64,000 nucleotides of DNA from Rhodospirillum sp047263945 (GTDB lineage: Bacteria > Pseudomonadota > Alphaproteobacteria > Rhodospirillales > Rhodospirillaceae), in the NCBI RefSeq assembly GCF_047263945.1, contig NZ_JBLAVB010000006.1, positions 1 to 64,000 on the forward strand, in the 5' to 3' direction. The position numbers were made by a program, and so were the translations under genes. Positions within the stretch are counted from its first letter, which is position 1. Every line of letters begins with the position of its first letter. Below are positions 28,501 to 37,756 of the stretch, piece by piece. The notes under the pieces are model-generated. The model saw only the letters and a program-made list of their open reading frames with translations. It was not told the DNA's origin and ran no database searches.

Positions 28501-31500
28501 CCGAGGCCCTGCTATCGGCGAGATGGGGCCGATGCTCATCGGCGAGGCCCTTCGAGATCCTGGTTCGGCGATTGAGCCGATCCGCCAACTCCGCGATAAA
28601 GCGATCGCGGACTGCGTTGACCTCGCTTTGCGCTTCGGTCATTCGTGGCGGTTGATAGGGGCCTAGAGCTTGGGCCGGGGCAGGAGTAGCAATGATTGGT
28701 TTTGGGTTTGGGTTTGGGTTTGACGTGGGGACGGGGGGCTCGGCTTTGGCTGGGATCGGAGATTGTGCAAGCACGTCGAGTTGACGCTGAATGAGCCCCT
28801 CCATGGTCCGCAATTGCTGCTGAAACAGCTCGGTGAGGTTGCCCGCCACAGAGGATGCGGGAGTTGACACTTCCGGCTGGGCCAGGGTTCGCGCCGGAGC
28901 AAGCGGAGTATTGGCGGAAATGTGCTGGCTAATCGCCTCAATGGTGGAGAGCGGTCCGTAGAGGTCTTTCATCTCCAGACGGAGAGAGAACCGAGCTTCC
29001 ACCGCGCGCACGGCCTCCCCGATCAAAATGGAATCCGCGCCAAGCTCGAGGAGGGAGAGCGTGGGATCAATCCGCTCCGGCGCATCGCCCAAGATGGTGG
29101 CGAAGATCTCAACCAATTCCGGCAATATCCGGGCAAAGCTTTGGGGAGCGGGGGCCTCGGATTGGGGAAGTGGTTGGGTCATGGGGGACGTGTCCTCTAA
29201 CCAGTGATATTGATGTTCGAACGGATAAGCGGGCTGCGGACGACGGCGCAGATCAAAACCGCGATAGAGTCCGGTCCAATTGATGGGCGCACCCTCATGC
29301 CACAGGCGACGGGCTGCCTCTTGCAAGCAGGCCCAATCGGCGCGGGGGGCGGCGAGGCTGGGCAGGAACACGGCGTCCTTTGCAGGCAGGCAGCCGCGAC
29401 CCAATGCGGATAGGACCGGCTTGGGCCCGATTTCCACAAAGATCCGGCAATCCCGCTCCCAAAGCCCTTGCATGCCTTGTTCAAACCGCACCGGCGCGCG
29501 GGCATGGCGTACGATGAGGTCTGGCCCGAGGGTCTCGCCTGCGGGAAGCGCCAATCCGGTGACATTGGAGATCAACGGAATCGCGCTCGGTTGCCAGGAA
29601 AGCTGGCCGGCCAGCCCGGCCAATTCGTCCAGAATCCCCTCCATTTGCGGGGAGTGGAAGGCGTGGGAGACATTCAAACGGATAATCGAACCCGCGCGGT
29701 CGCCGAGGCGGCTTAGCACCTGATCCACCGCTTCGGCCCAACCGGCCAAGACGGTCTGCCCTGGCCCGTTAAACGCGGCGATGCTGACCCGATCCCGCAG
29801 CGGGTCTAGGGCACGCTCAATCTCGGTTCGGTCCGCGGTCAAGGACACCATCACCCCCCCCGCGGGCAGGGATTGCATCAGCCGACCTCGGGCAGCGATG
29901 AAGGGGAGCAACTCTTCAATCTTCACCATGCCCGCCACGGCGGCGGCTACATATTCCCCCAAACTATGTCCGAGCACCGCATCAGGGGTGACCCCCATGG
30001 CGCGCCAAAGCTCGGCCAAGGACCACATCACAGCGGCCAAGGCCGGTTGGGCATAGGCGGTCTGGGTTAAACAGTCGGGCGTCCCGGGTTGGGGGAACAA
30101 GATCTCGGTTAGGGGTTTGTCCAGATGCGGGGCGAGGATGTCTGCGCAACGATCCAGCTCGCGCCGGAACAGCGGATGGGTGTCATAGAGACCCTTTGCC
30201 ATGCCCGCGGAGGCGGCCCCTTGCCCGGTGAACAGGAAGGCGATTTGTGGTCGCTGCTTGGTCTGGCTGCGCCGGATGAGGACAGAGTTTTCTTCGGTCG
30301 CCGCGTTATCCAAGCCGGTTCTGAGGGCAGCGGCATCTTCGGCTAAAACACTCAGCCGATGGGAATGGCTATCCCGGCCTGCATTGTTGGAAAAGCAAAC
30401 ATCCACCAGATCCGAGCCAGAGGCGTGGGAGACCATATCGGCCATGGAGGCCGTCAACTGACGCAGCGCGGCCTCGCTTTTCGCCGACAAGCAGATCAGA
30501 TAGGGCGGCGGGCAGACGTTTCGCCGGGGACGGGGATCAAAGGGCGCTTCTTCCACCACAATATGGGCGTTGGTGCCGCTCAAGCCAAAACCGCTGAGGC
30601 CCGCTCGCCTTGGCCTGTCGCTGCGGGGCCAGACCTCCGCCTGGCCTAAGATCCGCAGACCCAGATCCTCGAAACTGACATGGGGGTTGGGGCGGGAGAA
30701 GCCCGCATGGGGTGGAAGGCATTGCCAACGCAGAGCGAGTAACAGCTTGGCCAGTCCGCACAGACCCGCCGCAGCTTCCAAATGCCCCACATTGTTTTTT
30801 ACCGTGCCCACGGCCAGGGGCTGTTCTCTGTCTTTGGCGAAAACCCGCCCCAGAGCATTGAGCTCAATGGGATCACCCAGCAAAGTACCCGTGCCATGGG
30901 CTTCCACATAGTCGATCTGTCCCGGATCCAAGCTGGCGTCCCGCAAGGCGTCCTGGATCACGGCGGTTTGAGCCAGACCATTGGGAACGGTGACGCCGCC
31001 GCTGGCCCCATCATGGTTCACCGCAGACCCCCGGATCAGGCCCTGTATCAGATCATTGTCCCGGATGGCGTCGGAAAGGCGCTTCAGCACCACCACCGCC
31101 CCGCCCTCCCCGCGACCGAACCCGTCAGCGCTGGCATCAAAGGCTTTGCACCGGCCATTGGGGGATAAGGCCCCGGAGTGGGAGAGATAGGTGAAGGCCC
31201 CCGGTGTGGTCATCAGATGCGCAGCACCCACCACCGCCCGGTCGCATTCACCGGTCTTTAGGCTCCTACTGGCCTGGGCCAAGGCGACCAGAGAGGAGGA
31301 ACAAGCGGTGTCCAAGGTGACAGCAGGTCCCTTGGTATTGAGCAGATAGGCCAACCGCCCGGCGACAAAGCTGATCGCATTGCCTGACCCGTAATGACTG
31401 TCGATCAGATTGAGGTCGCCGCGCCGGATAATGTCGTGGGCGTATTCGGTGGAGGCGATGGCGGCAAAGATGCCGGTCTTGGTGCCGGACAGGGAGCTCG

Positions 31501-31939
31501 GCGCCGTGCCCGCACTTTCCAACGCCTGCCAAACCAGCTCCAATAACAGGCGCTGTTGCGGGTCCATTCGCGCTGCCTCATGGCCGGAGATGTTGAAAAA
31601 CCCCGCATCGAAGCCCCGTATATCTTCTAAAAATGCCCCATGGCGCGTGACGCACTTGCCTTTTTGAGTGCGATCCGGATCGTAGTGGGCCTCCGCATCC
31701 CAACGCTCCGCCGGGATCCGACCGACAGCATCCCCGCCCTCCACCAGCATTTGCCAGAATCCGTCCGGTGACCCGCGATAGATGTCTCCAACCGGGAAGC
31801 GATGGGACAGGCCCACTATGGCGATGGGTTCGCGCAATAGCAGATCTGAATTCCCTGGATTGTTGCGTTCCCGATTGGCCAGGGCGGCCAGTTGAATGGC
31901 GGAGAGGGTATGAAGGCTATCAGCGGAAGAATGCTTCAT
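25565..31939 (-). CDS. PKS-aminotransferase-NRPS hybrid: KS-AT-ACP-AMT-C-PCP
   Basis: 2124 residues. Domains: N-terminal docking segment (1-35); KS (36-465; Cys213, His348, His386); AT (565-880; GHSLGEY Ser659 and HAFH near 759-762, the malonyl-CoA type); ACP (930-1005, GADS Ser970); Pro/Gln-rich linker with an Asn-Pro repeat near 1074; PLP aminotransferase of the glutamate-semialdehyde (class III) type (1105-1550; Lys1389 in YGKALGGG); C (1565-1980, HHIVVDGWS 1692); PCP (2015-2085, LGGDS Ser2048). KS-AT-ACP-AMT-C is the arrangement of iturin/mycosubtilin and microcystin (McyE) synthetases, where the beta-keto thioester becomes a beta-amine that is then acylated. Unlike those proteins, the A domain is absent between C and PCP. 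The only intact AT of the minus-strand arm is here. It follows the PKS stop by 3 nt. Confidence 0.95.
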   Translation of the reverse strand: MKHSSADSLHTLSAIQLAALANRERNNPGNSDLLLREPIAIVGLSHRFPVGDIYRGSPDGFWQMLVEGGDAVGRIPAERWDAEAHYDPDRTQKGKCVTRHGAFLEDIRGFDAGFFNISGHEAARMDPQQRLLLELVWQALESAGTAPSSLSGTKTGIFAAIASTEYAHDIIRRGDLNLIDSHYGSGNAISFVAGRLAYLLNTKGPAVTLDTACSSSLVALAQASRSLKTGECDRAVVGAAHLMTTPGAFTYLSHSGALSPNGRCKAFDASADGFGRGEGGAVVVLKRLSDAIRDNDLIQGLIRGSAVNHDGASGGVTVPNGLAQTAVIQDALRDASLDPGQIDYVEAHGTGTLLGDPIELNALGRVFAKDREQPLAVGTVKNNVGHLEAAAGLCGLAKLLLALRWQCLPPHAGFSRPNPHVSFEDLGLRILGQAEVWPRSDRPRRAGLSGFGLSGTNAHIVVEEAPFDPRPRRNVCPPPYLICLSAKSEAALRQLTASMADMVSHASGSDLVDVCFSNNAGRDSHSHRLSVLAEDAAALRTGLDNAATEENSVLIRRSQTKQRPQIAFLFTGQGAASAGMAKGLYDTHPLFRRELDRCADILAPHLDKPLTEILFPQPGTPDCLTQTAYAQPALAAVMWSLAELWRAMGVTPDAVLGHSLGEYVAAAVAGMVKIEELLPFIAARGRLMQSLPAGGVMVSLTADRTEIERALDPLRDRVSIAAFNGPGQTVLAGWAEAVDQVLSRLGDRAGSIIRLNVSHAFHSPQMEGILDELAGLAGQLSWQPSAIPLISNVTGLALPAGETLGPDLIVRHARAPVRFEQGMQGLWERDCRIFVEIGPKPVLSALGRGCLPAKDAVFLPSLAAPRADWACLQEAARRLWHEGAPINWTGLYRGFDLRRRPQPAYPFEHQYHWLEDTSPMTQPLPQSEAPAPQSFARILPELVEIFATILGDAPERIDPTLSLLELGADSILIGEAVRAVEARFSLRLEMKDLYGPLSTIEAISQHISANTPLAPARTLAQPEVSTPASSVAGNLTELFQQQLRTMEGLIQRQLDVLAQSPIPAKAEPPVPTSNPNPNPKPIIATPAPAQALGPYQPPRMTEAQSEVNAVRDRFIAELADRLNRRTRISKGLADEHRPHLADSRASAGFRPSMKELIYPVVGDRSQGCRIWDVDGNEYVDISMDFGANLFGHRAPVVLDAVQAQLDQGTALAPRASHLTEAAERLCRLTQMDRVVFCQSGTEAVMTSVRIARLVTSRPHVVIFSKSYHGHSDGLLATTMRRGDHVETVPAAKGIVEAAVAEVTILDYNSPIALNVIRELGSNLAAVLVEPVQSRALEVRPGGFLRSLRQLTRELGALLIFDEMITGFRLHPGGAQAYFGVQADLATYGKALGGGIQVAALAGRGRLLDGIDGGCWQYGDRSAPTAPTTFFAGTFNGNPLATAAAAAVLRELERRGPDFQKALNEKTRSFVAELNTWLEAEQVALRLIHFGSLFRFTFRGDMDLIFPLLMERGVFVWEGRNCFLSEAHDDEALAFVADQIKDAVRVLKAAGLATPNDANRPLPVTGIPEKLSLTDAQRQIRLVDRLDGAAAQAYVDAILIEVDGEIDPQRLTDAAQQISDRHEALRTTFPAEGNDQLIWDHMPIELSVRNSSDFDSWYNQAIGQKFDLQNGPLLRLNLLRLPDGTSRILVISHHIVVDGWSLGVVVNEILSAYGDAAALSPQPPRQFRDHLAWLDHGRSAQERAADVEYWRRTLAEVTEDYALPGDRPKPASWSWRGATHRVTVPKSLQDQLKALGARTQATLYTVMMASWLSYLHRVADKDDLVIGFLVLGRAPEDQGDMVGFATNLVPFRSKLSPNVSFKSFLNQTAQSLREAQQHANYPLASIVKDLGLTWRAGHMPLISSVLNMDRPKTLADIDGISARVGEVAQRTAKVELNINILDLGEGLAIDFIYATDLYSPAYMAELAEGWMTWLRELGSDEDCILARKVPALTPARPVMGEDTAPVRSPRQSVPASDEIEAKILANWAELLGLDDLGVTEDFFELGGDSLMADEAVMWARRSFNVEIPLGEMFKTPTVAGLARVVKKQNIPDPGPAAQPAKSRIQRQSRDKYRVARPRLATDASE

Positions 31940-31942
31940 CGG

Positions 31943-34900
31943 TTACGCCCCAAACTGAGAGCTAAGGTCATTCCACGCCGCCAGCTCATCCAGCCCCACC
32001 ACGATGTCGCTTGCGGGTATGTTCGGCGCGGCGGGTTTCGGATGCGCTGGTTTGACATCAGGTGCATTCGTCGGCACCAGCAGTTGGTCCAGAACCATTC
32101 CGAGAGCGCGGATATTGGGATGGTCGAAGAGTGCGGTGGCAGGTAGGCGAATGCCGGTGTCTCGCTGCAGGAGATCCAGCAAAGTGAGGGCGGAGAGGGA
32201 GTCCAATCCTAATTCCTGGAACCCGTCCTCTGCTCCGATCTCATCACCTTGCGGGATAATGAGCACTTGGCTCAGCAGGGACTGGAGATAGGTTTCCAAC
32301 CGCCGCCGCCGGTCCCCGGCATGGGCTTCGGTCAATGCCTTCAGTACGCCTCCGAGTTCGCCTGTCCGGGCGGCGGGTGGCGTTTGCTTTGCCTCGAATT
32401 TCAGCAATCCGGCGATGAGTTCAGAACGGGTGGAAGGCTGGTTCGCCCATTTCCGCCAATCTGCATCAATCACGGTGAGGTTAGGTTCGGATTGGGTAAG
32501 CCCCTGTTCCAAGGCGTGCAAGGCGGTTTCGGGGGCAAGGGGGGTTAAGCCGATGGCTTTCCAACGTCGCTTTTGTGCCGGGTCAACGGATTCGCTCATT
32601 TTTGTGCCGGACCAGGGGCCCCATTGCAGGGAAACCACCCGTCGACCCTGTTTGCACGCAAGGGCGGCAACCGCATCCATCGCGGCATTCGCACCCGTGT
32701 AAAGCCCGCTGCCGGTTTGTCCGAACACGGCAGAGGCAGAGGAATACAGGGCGACAAAATCCAGTGCCATGCCCTCGGTGAGCTCCAACAATGTGGTGGC
32801 GGCAATGGGCTTGGCGCGGCAGACTTCGGCCATGGTGTCGGCCTTGGCGTCCCGCAACATGACATCGGCGGTGATCCCTGCGGTGTGGAAAATGCCAGCC
32901 AAAGCAGGGAGGTCTTTGCCAAAGCGGGCGAGCAACACCGATAGGGTGGTGCGATCCGAGACATCCATCCGCACCACTTCGACGGGAACACCGAGCCCAT
33001 TGATACGCTCCTGTACCGCCCCCTCGGCGGGCCGACGGGAGCAGAGCACCAGATGCGCGGCCCCTTTGCGCACCAACCAATCCGCCGTTGCCAAGCCGAG
33101 GCTGCCCAATCCGCCGGTAATCAAATACGATCCGGCACCGGTAATGGGACAGCAAGCCGGTTCCGCGACCGTTGTCGGCTGCAAGCTTACGGTATGGAGG
33201 ATGCCGTCCCGGATGGCGGTTTCCGCTGGTAGACCGCCGTTTTGTAAAGCAAGAGTGAGCGCCGCTTGGGAGGCCTCCTTCCCGTCCAAATCAATTAAAC
33301 CTCCCCAGATCTCGGGTATCTCAAGGGCGGCTGTGCGACCAATCCCCCACAGGGCGGCAGCCACTGGGTCCGGGGTGTCATCGGGCAAAGCGGCCACAGC
33401 GGATTGGGTGATCACGTAAAGGCGAGGCGGCTGGGGTCTGCCCGCAAGAGTCTGGATCGTTTTCAATAGGCCTTGGGTCTGTACCTTGATCGCGCAGGCC
33501 ATATCCGAGTTGGTGGCGGGCACCCAATGCAACACCGTCGCGATCGGTTCCTGGTCCTGGTCCTGGTCCTGATGCTGGTCCAAATATGCGGCTAAAACAT
33601 TGGGCGTGATCTCGTCACGGATGTTTGCCACGCGGGCATCTTCGGTTTGCCGTTCGGCCAGGAGGAGTCCCTGACCGCCGCCAATGGCAGGTGTATCCTC
33701 TATCGAAACTGGCTTGAAACCGGCATGCCGCAACACACCATGCCAGCGATCCAAAGACAGAGTGGGGTAGAAGTCGCGCTGCTCGGCATCGGTGAACCGC
33801 CACCACCCATCGGTAAGACCGAAACTGAGGTCCAACAACCGTCGCCTTGTGGTCTGCTCCACCGCGATCAGGTGACCGGAGGCTGAGAGCAAGGTCTTCA
33901 CATTGGTCAGGGTCACCGATAGATTTTGCGTGGCGTGCAGTACATTGACGGCGATAACCAGATCAAAGCCCTGGGCTGTGAACCCTTGGGCGAGCGGGTC
34001 CCGTTCGATATCCAGCAGCTGGGTGGTAAAGCTGCCCTCTTTGCCAAGGAGGGGGGCAAATCGGTCTTCCGCAGTGCTTAAAAAGGCGGGCGAGATATCG
34101 GTAAACACATACTCCACTGGCTGATCCGCCAGACGTTTGAGTAAATGGCTTGTGGTCCCGCCGGTGCCGCCGCCGATCTCTAAGATGCGGTAGCGGCCCG
34201 ATTTGGGCTGACCGGCGGCGACCAGATCCGCAGCCACACGGTTGGCGCCTTGCATGCTGTGGGCTGCCCCATAAAGCCGCTCCAAAATCGCTTCGCCGCC
34301 ATTTCGGAACAGCAGATCCACCGCCTCTTTCCGTCCGGTCAACACGTCGGCTAGGGCCGGGGCGCAGAGAGCCAGTAAATCAAGCTCGGCGGCGAATTGC
34401 GGAAAATCGACCCGCAACCGGGTGATCTCGTCGGCCACATTACCCAGTATCGGTGTTTTCGTGACCGTCCATCCCTCCACGGTGGTCGACAGGATGCCAT
34501 CTTCGGTCAATATGTCGAGAAAGCGCCCGATCAGGCGCTTATGCGCAGGCAGAATGCCGCAATGGGTGGTCAATATGTCGACAGTGACCTTCTCGCCGAT
34601 TTCAGGATTCCAGCCCAAGCTATGCAAAGCCGTGAGAATCGCCTTGGCACTGACCGGGTCCAGCTCCTGGGTAAAGGTCTCGGTCTGACGCGCCAAAATC
34701 TGATCGGTGACCGAAACCTTGGCGAGCATCTGCGCCATATTGGGCCGGGCCATGGAGACTTCTTGCCAAGCCAAGCGATAGACCAGCTTGGTCACAGGGC
34801 GAGCGGATGTCGGGAGGGGGTGGAACAGGATACCGGTCAATTCACAGACCGCCTCACCATCCAGAGTCCAAATGGTCAGATCACCGGTATCGGTTTCGCC

Positions 34901-37756
34901 GGTTAAACCCAGATACACCCACCCTTCTTCGGACCAATTGGTCTGGGGAGAGCGGACGCACACCCTGTCGATCACGGCGGGGACGGCGGAGGTATGGGGG
35001 GCTTCAGCCAACGTTCCAAAGCCTTCAATTTCCTCGGTCAGTCGCCGTGTAAAAGCTTGAAGGCGATCTTCTCCGGTGCCGGTTTGAGCCTGCAGCCGGG
35101 TCAAGCTTTCAGGCCGCGTTTGACCCAATCCGGCGCGGATCTGACCGAGATCCGAAGGCCTGCCCGTCTCGCTCTCGGCGGTAGCACTCATCCAGCGCAA
35201 CCAGATTGGATCCCTCTCATTGGCAGTGGGGTCCGCGACGTGAAGCTCAAGACTCTTCTTGGGTCCGAAACTCACTTGCAACCGCATCTCATCGGTTAGG
35301 CCCGTGGTAATCAGTTGATGGAACGTCACTTGTCTTAGTGAAACCGCTTCCGTGTCCAATTCCTTTGCTGCGGCCTCAGCCGTTACCGCCAGGGCGATGC
35401 CTAAGGGCAAGACTGTGTCCTTGCCGAGCCGGTGGCAGCCCGCCGGGCTGGTGGCCGAGGTGTCCACCCGGATCTCCCAGATTGGGGTGGCTGTGGGGAG
35501 ACGTTCCAGCTCATGCATCCCATGAGGTGGAGTTGCAGCGGTAAAATGCTGATTTCCGGGCAGGCCCAGCCAATAGCGTTGCCGGTTAAACGGGGTCAGC
35601 GGAACGATGGGGCGGTAGACCAAGCCATCGGGGAAAAGCGGAAACCAGTCTATATCGAAGCCAGACCGGTATAACGCTGCCAAGGCCGTGAGCGGATCGA
35701 AATCGGCGCCAATTTCGATCTCGGCGCGGGCCATATCCGCAGCTTCTTGCGGTGCGTCCCGTCGATCCCAAACCGCTTGCCAGTGCTCAGGTCCGATAGT
35801 TTCTCCGTCGATTACCTTTCCCAAGGTATGGGAGATGAACGGGAGGCCAGGGATTGCGGAGGGGACGGCGGCGGGCGTAAAGGGTTCGGTTCCGGCCAAC
35901 GCCCGTTCCCAGTCCAATGCGAGTGACAGGGCCTCTTCACGGGAGAACACGCCAGCCACACAAGCGGCGCTGATTTCACCCAATCCACGGCCGGAAACGT
36001 CGGTGGCAGTGACCCCGGTCCGCTCAAACAGATCGGCGGCGGCCAGAGACAGGGCCACTGTAAGAGGGGCGGAGAACTCGGGATCATCGCGGAAGCTGGG
36101 GCTCAGCCTAAGTAACCATTGAGCGACCTGCGGTGCCCAATCGACCTGTCCGGAGAAGCTCAGCATGAGCTCATCGCAACCGGATACCGGTCGGCGTCCG
36201 ATAATCGTATGATCGCTGTCAGGCCCGGCCTGTGCGATCCGCTCCAACGCCGAGCAAAGCTCTTTCAGCGTGCTCCCAATGGCCACGGCCCGGTGATCAT
36301 ACTGGCTGCGCCGGGTTGCGGCAGCGTAGCAGTAATCGGGCAGAAGCGCCGGGTCGAGCTCGGCAAGGGCTGAGAGGTGGTCCCGCGCAAGGGTGACCAC
36401 CCCGTCCCGAAAGGGGGCGGACAGGGGAAGAATCAGCGGGGTCGTTGTCTCCCTTGCGGATGCTGGGTGTGGGGCGGCGGCAAGCACCACATGGGCGTTG
36501 GTCCCGCCAAAACCGAAGCCGCTCACCCCCACATGAAACGCCTGTTCCGTTGGCCAAGGTGTGAGATCGGTGGACACCTTTATATTGAGCGCATCGAAGG
36601 GAATGCGGGCATTGGGGGTCTCGTAGTTCAGCGACGGCGGAATTTGCCGGTGCCGCAGGATTTGTACCGCTTTAATGAGACCTGCCATGCCTGATGCGGA
36701 TTCCAAATGTCCCACATTGGTTTTTGCAGACCCGATCAGCAGAGGCGCCCCCGCCTTGCGCCCTTCGCCTAGAACCGAGCCCAAGGCCATCACCTCAATG
36801 GGATCGCCCAAAGCGGTGCCGGTACCATGAGCCTCCACATAGTCGATTTGCGGGCCCTCAAGTCCCGCATCCTCTAGAGCGGCGCGGAGCACGGCCTCTT
36901 GTGCCGGGCCATTGGGGGCGGTGAGGCCATTGCTACGGCCATCTTGGTTCACCGCACTGCCTCGGATCACGGCTAAGATATTATCCCCGGCGACTTCGGC
37001 GTCTTGCAAACGCTTCAGCACCACAGCACCGCAGCCCTCGCCGCGCACATAGCCATCGGCCCGATCGTCAAAGGCCTTGCATCTGCCATCGGGGGCCATC
37101 ATGCGGGCGGCGGAAAAGGCGATCATCAGTTCCGGCGACAGCATCAAATTCACACCGCCCACCAAGGCAGCGTCGCTATCACCGGCCCGCAAGCTTAAAC
37201 ACGCCGTGTGCAACGCCACTAAGGAAGAGGAACAGGCAGTATCAATGGCTTGGCTGGGGCCGCGCAGGTCGAACACATAGGAGAGCCGGTTCGCCGCCAT
37301 CGCGATTGAGGTACCAGTCCCCCAGTGTAAATCCACGAACTCAGCGGTGCGGGGCAGAAGCCGGGTGTAATCGAAGGTGGAAATGCCAATAAATACGCCT
37401 GTCTTTGTGCCTGCGAGCCGCTCTTTCGTCAGCCCGGCATCTTCGAAGGCGTCTCGCGTAACCTCTAACAAAATTCGTTGTTGCGGGTCCATGCGTTCCG
37501 CTTCGATGGCAGAGATGCCGAAACATTCGGCATCGAAGCGATCCACATCGTCAATCAGACCAGCCTGGAGGGCATAGGTTTTGCCCCGCTGCCCCGGCTC
37601 TGGATCGAAGAGGGACGACATGTCCCAGCGCGTATCGTCTAACGTTAAAATTGCATGACGACCCTGGGAGAGGAGCTGCCAATACGCCTCATGGTTGTTG
37701 GCGCCGGGAAAGCGACATGCCATACCTATGAGTGCAATATCTGACATAATATCCAC
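31943..37756 (-). CDS. Type I PKS: KS-(AT relic)-(DH-like)-cMT-KR-ACP
   Basis: About 1937 residues from a GTG at 37756; an ATG three codons inside (37747) is an equally plausible start. Domains: KS (5-425; Cys175 in DTACSSS, His310, His350); a shortened AT-like region (about 530-730) in which the active-site motif reads GRGLGE instead of GHSLGE and no HAFH/YASH motif is found; a DH-like region (about 745-985) with one weak hotdog motif (CHRLGKDTVLPLG) but no second catalytic Asp motif; C-methyltransferase (about 1030-1370, LEIGGGTGG near 1191); KR (1540-1720, TGGLGSLG, Tyr-x3-Asn in LYTGANAAMD); ACP (1815-1895, LGLDS). A hexanucleotide repeat encodes a short Gln-Asp run near 1395. Expected chemistry: one elongation, alpha-methylation and ketoreduction, with malonyl loaded in trans. 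First gene of the minus-strand operon. Confidence 0.94.
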   Translation of the reverse strand: MDIMSDIALIGMACRFPGANNHEAYWQLLSQGRHAILTLDDTRWDMSSLFDPEPGQRGKTYALQAGLIDDVDRFDAECFGISAIEAERMDPQQRILLEVTRDAFEDAGLTKERLAGTKTGVFIGISTFDYTRLLPRTAEFVDLHWGTGTSIAMAANRLSYVFDLRGPSQAIDTACSSSLVALHTACLSLRAGDSDAALVGGVNLMLSPELMIAFSAARMMAPDGRCKAFDDRADGYVRGEGCGAVVLKRLQDAEVAGDNILAVIRGSAVNQDGRSNGLTAPNGPAQEAVLRAALEDAGLEGPQIDYVEAHGTGTALGDPIEVMALGSVLGEGRKAGAPLLIGSAKTNVGHLESASGMAGLIKAVQILRHRQIPPSLNYETPNARIPFDALNIKVSTDLTPWPTEQAFHVGVSGFGFGGTNAHVVLAAAPHPASARETTTPLILPLSAPFRDGVVTLARDHLSALAELDPALLPDYCYAAATRRSQYDHRAVAIGSTLKELCSALERIAQAGPDSDHTIIGRRPVSGCDELMLSFSGQVDWAPQVAQWLLRLSPSFRDDPEFSAPLTVALSLAAADLFERTGVTATDVSGRGLGEISAACVAGVFSREEALSLALDWERALAGTEPFTPAAVPSAIPGLPFISHTLGKVIDGETIGPEHWQAVWDRRDAPQEAADMARAEIEIGADFDPLTALAALYRSGFDIDWFPLFPDGLVYRPIVPLTPFNRQRYWLGLPGNQHFTAATPPHGMHELERLPTATPIWEIRVDTSATSPAGCHRLGKDTVLPLGIALAVTAEAAAKELDTEAVSLRQVTFHQLITTGLTDEMRLQVSFGPKKSLELHVADPTANERDPIWLRWMSATAESETGRPSDLGQIRAGLGQTRPESLTRLQAQTGTGEDRLQAFTRRLTEEIEGFGTLAEAPHTSAVPAVIDRVCVRSPQTNWSEEGWVYLGLTGETDTGDLTIWTLDGEAVCELTGILFHPLPTSARPVTKLVYRLAWQEVSMARPNMAQMLAKVSVTDQILARQTETFTQELDPVSAKAILTALHSLGWNPEIGEKVTVDILTTHCGILPAHKRLIGRFLDILTEDGILSTTVEGWTVTKTPILGNVADEITRLRVDFPQFAAELDLLALCAPALADVLTGRKEAVDLLFRNGGEAILERLYGAAHSMQGANRVAADLVAAGQPKSGRYRILEIGGGTGGTTSHLLKRLADQPVEYVFTDISPAFLSTAEDRFAPLLGKEGSFTTQLLDIERDPLAQGFTAQGFDLVIAVNVLHATQNLSVTLTNVKTLLSASGHLIAVEQTTRRRLLDLSFGLTDGWWRFTDAEQRDFYPTLSLDRWHGVLRHAGFKPVSIEDTPAIGGGQGLLLAERQTEDARVANIRDEITPNVLAAYLDQHQDQDQDQEPIATVLHWVPATNSDMACAIKVQTQGLLKTIQTLAGRPQPPRLYVITQSAVAALPDDTPDPVAAALWGIGRTAALEIPEIWGGLIDLDGKEASQAALTLALQNGGLPAETAIRDGILHTVSLQPTTVAEPACCPITGAGSYLITGGLGSLGLATADWLVRKGAAHLVLCSRRPAEGAVQERINGLGVPVEVVRMDVSDRTTLSVLLARFGKDLPALAGIFHTAGITADVMLRDAKADTMAEVCRAKPIAATTLLELTEGMALDFVALYSSASAVFGQTGSGLYTGANAAMDAVAALACKQGRRVVSLQWGPWSGTKMSESVDPAQKRRWKAIGLTPLAPETALHALEQGLTQSEPNLTVIDADWRKWANQPSTRSELIAGLLKFEAKQTPPAARTGELGGVLKALTEAHAGDRRRRLETYLQSLLSQVLIIPQGDEIGAEDGFQELGLDSLSALTLLDLLQRDTGIRLPATALFDHPNIRALGMVLDQLLVPTNAPDVKPAHPKPAAPNIPASDIVVGLDELAAWNDLSSQFGA
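33543..33583. repeat. Hexanucleotide tandem repeat within the PKS gene
   Basis: A CTGGTC-type hexamer is repeated about four times and then in an imperfect form, encoding alternating Asp-Gln in the linker between the methyltransferase and the KR structural part. It lies outside catalytic domains, so length changes should be tolerated. Confidence 0.7.

Noticed and set aside
3410..37756. Siderophore synthetase because of the EntF-like serine code and an EntS-like MFS gene
   Set aside because: No catechol, hydroxamate or salicylate genes, no TonB receptor and no Fur-like box seen; the code only indicates serine.
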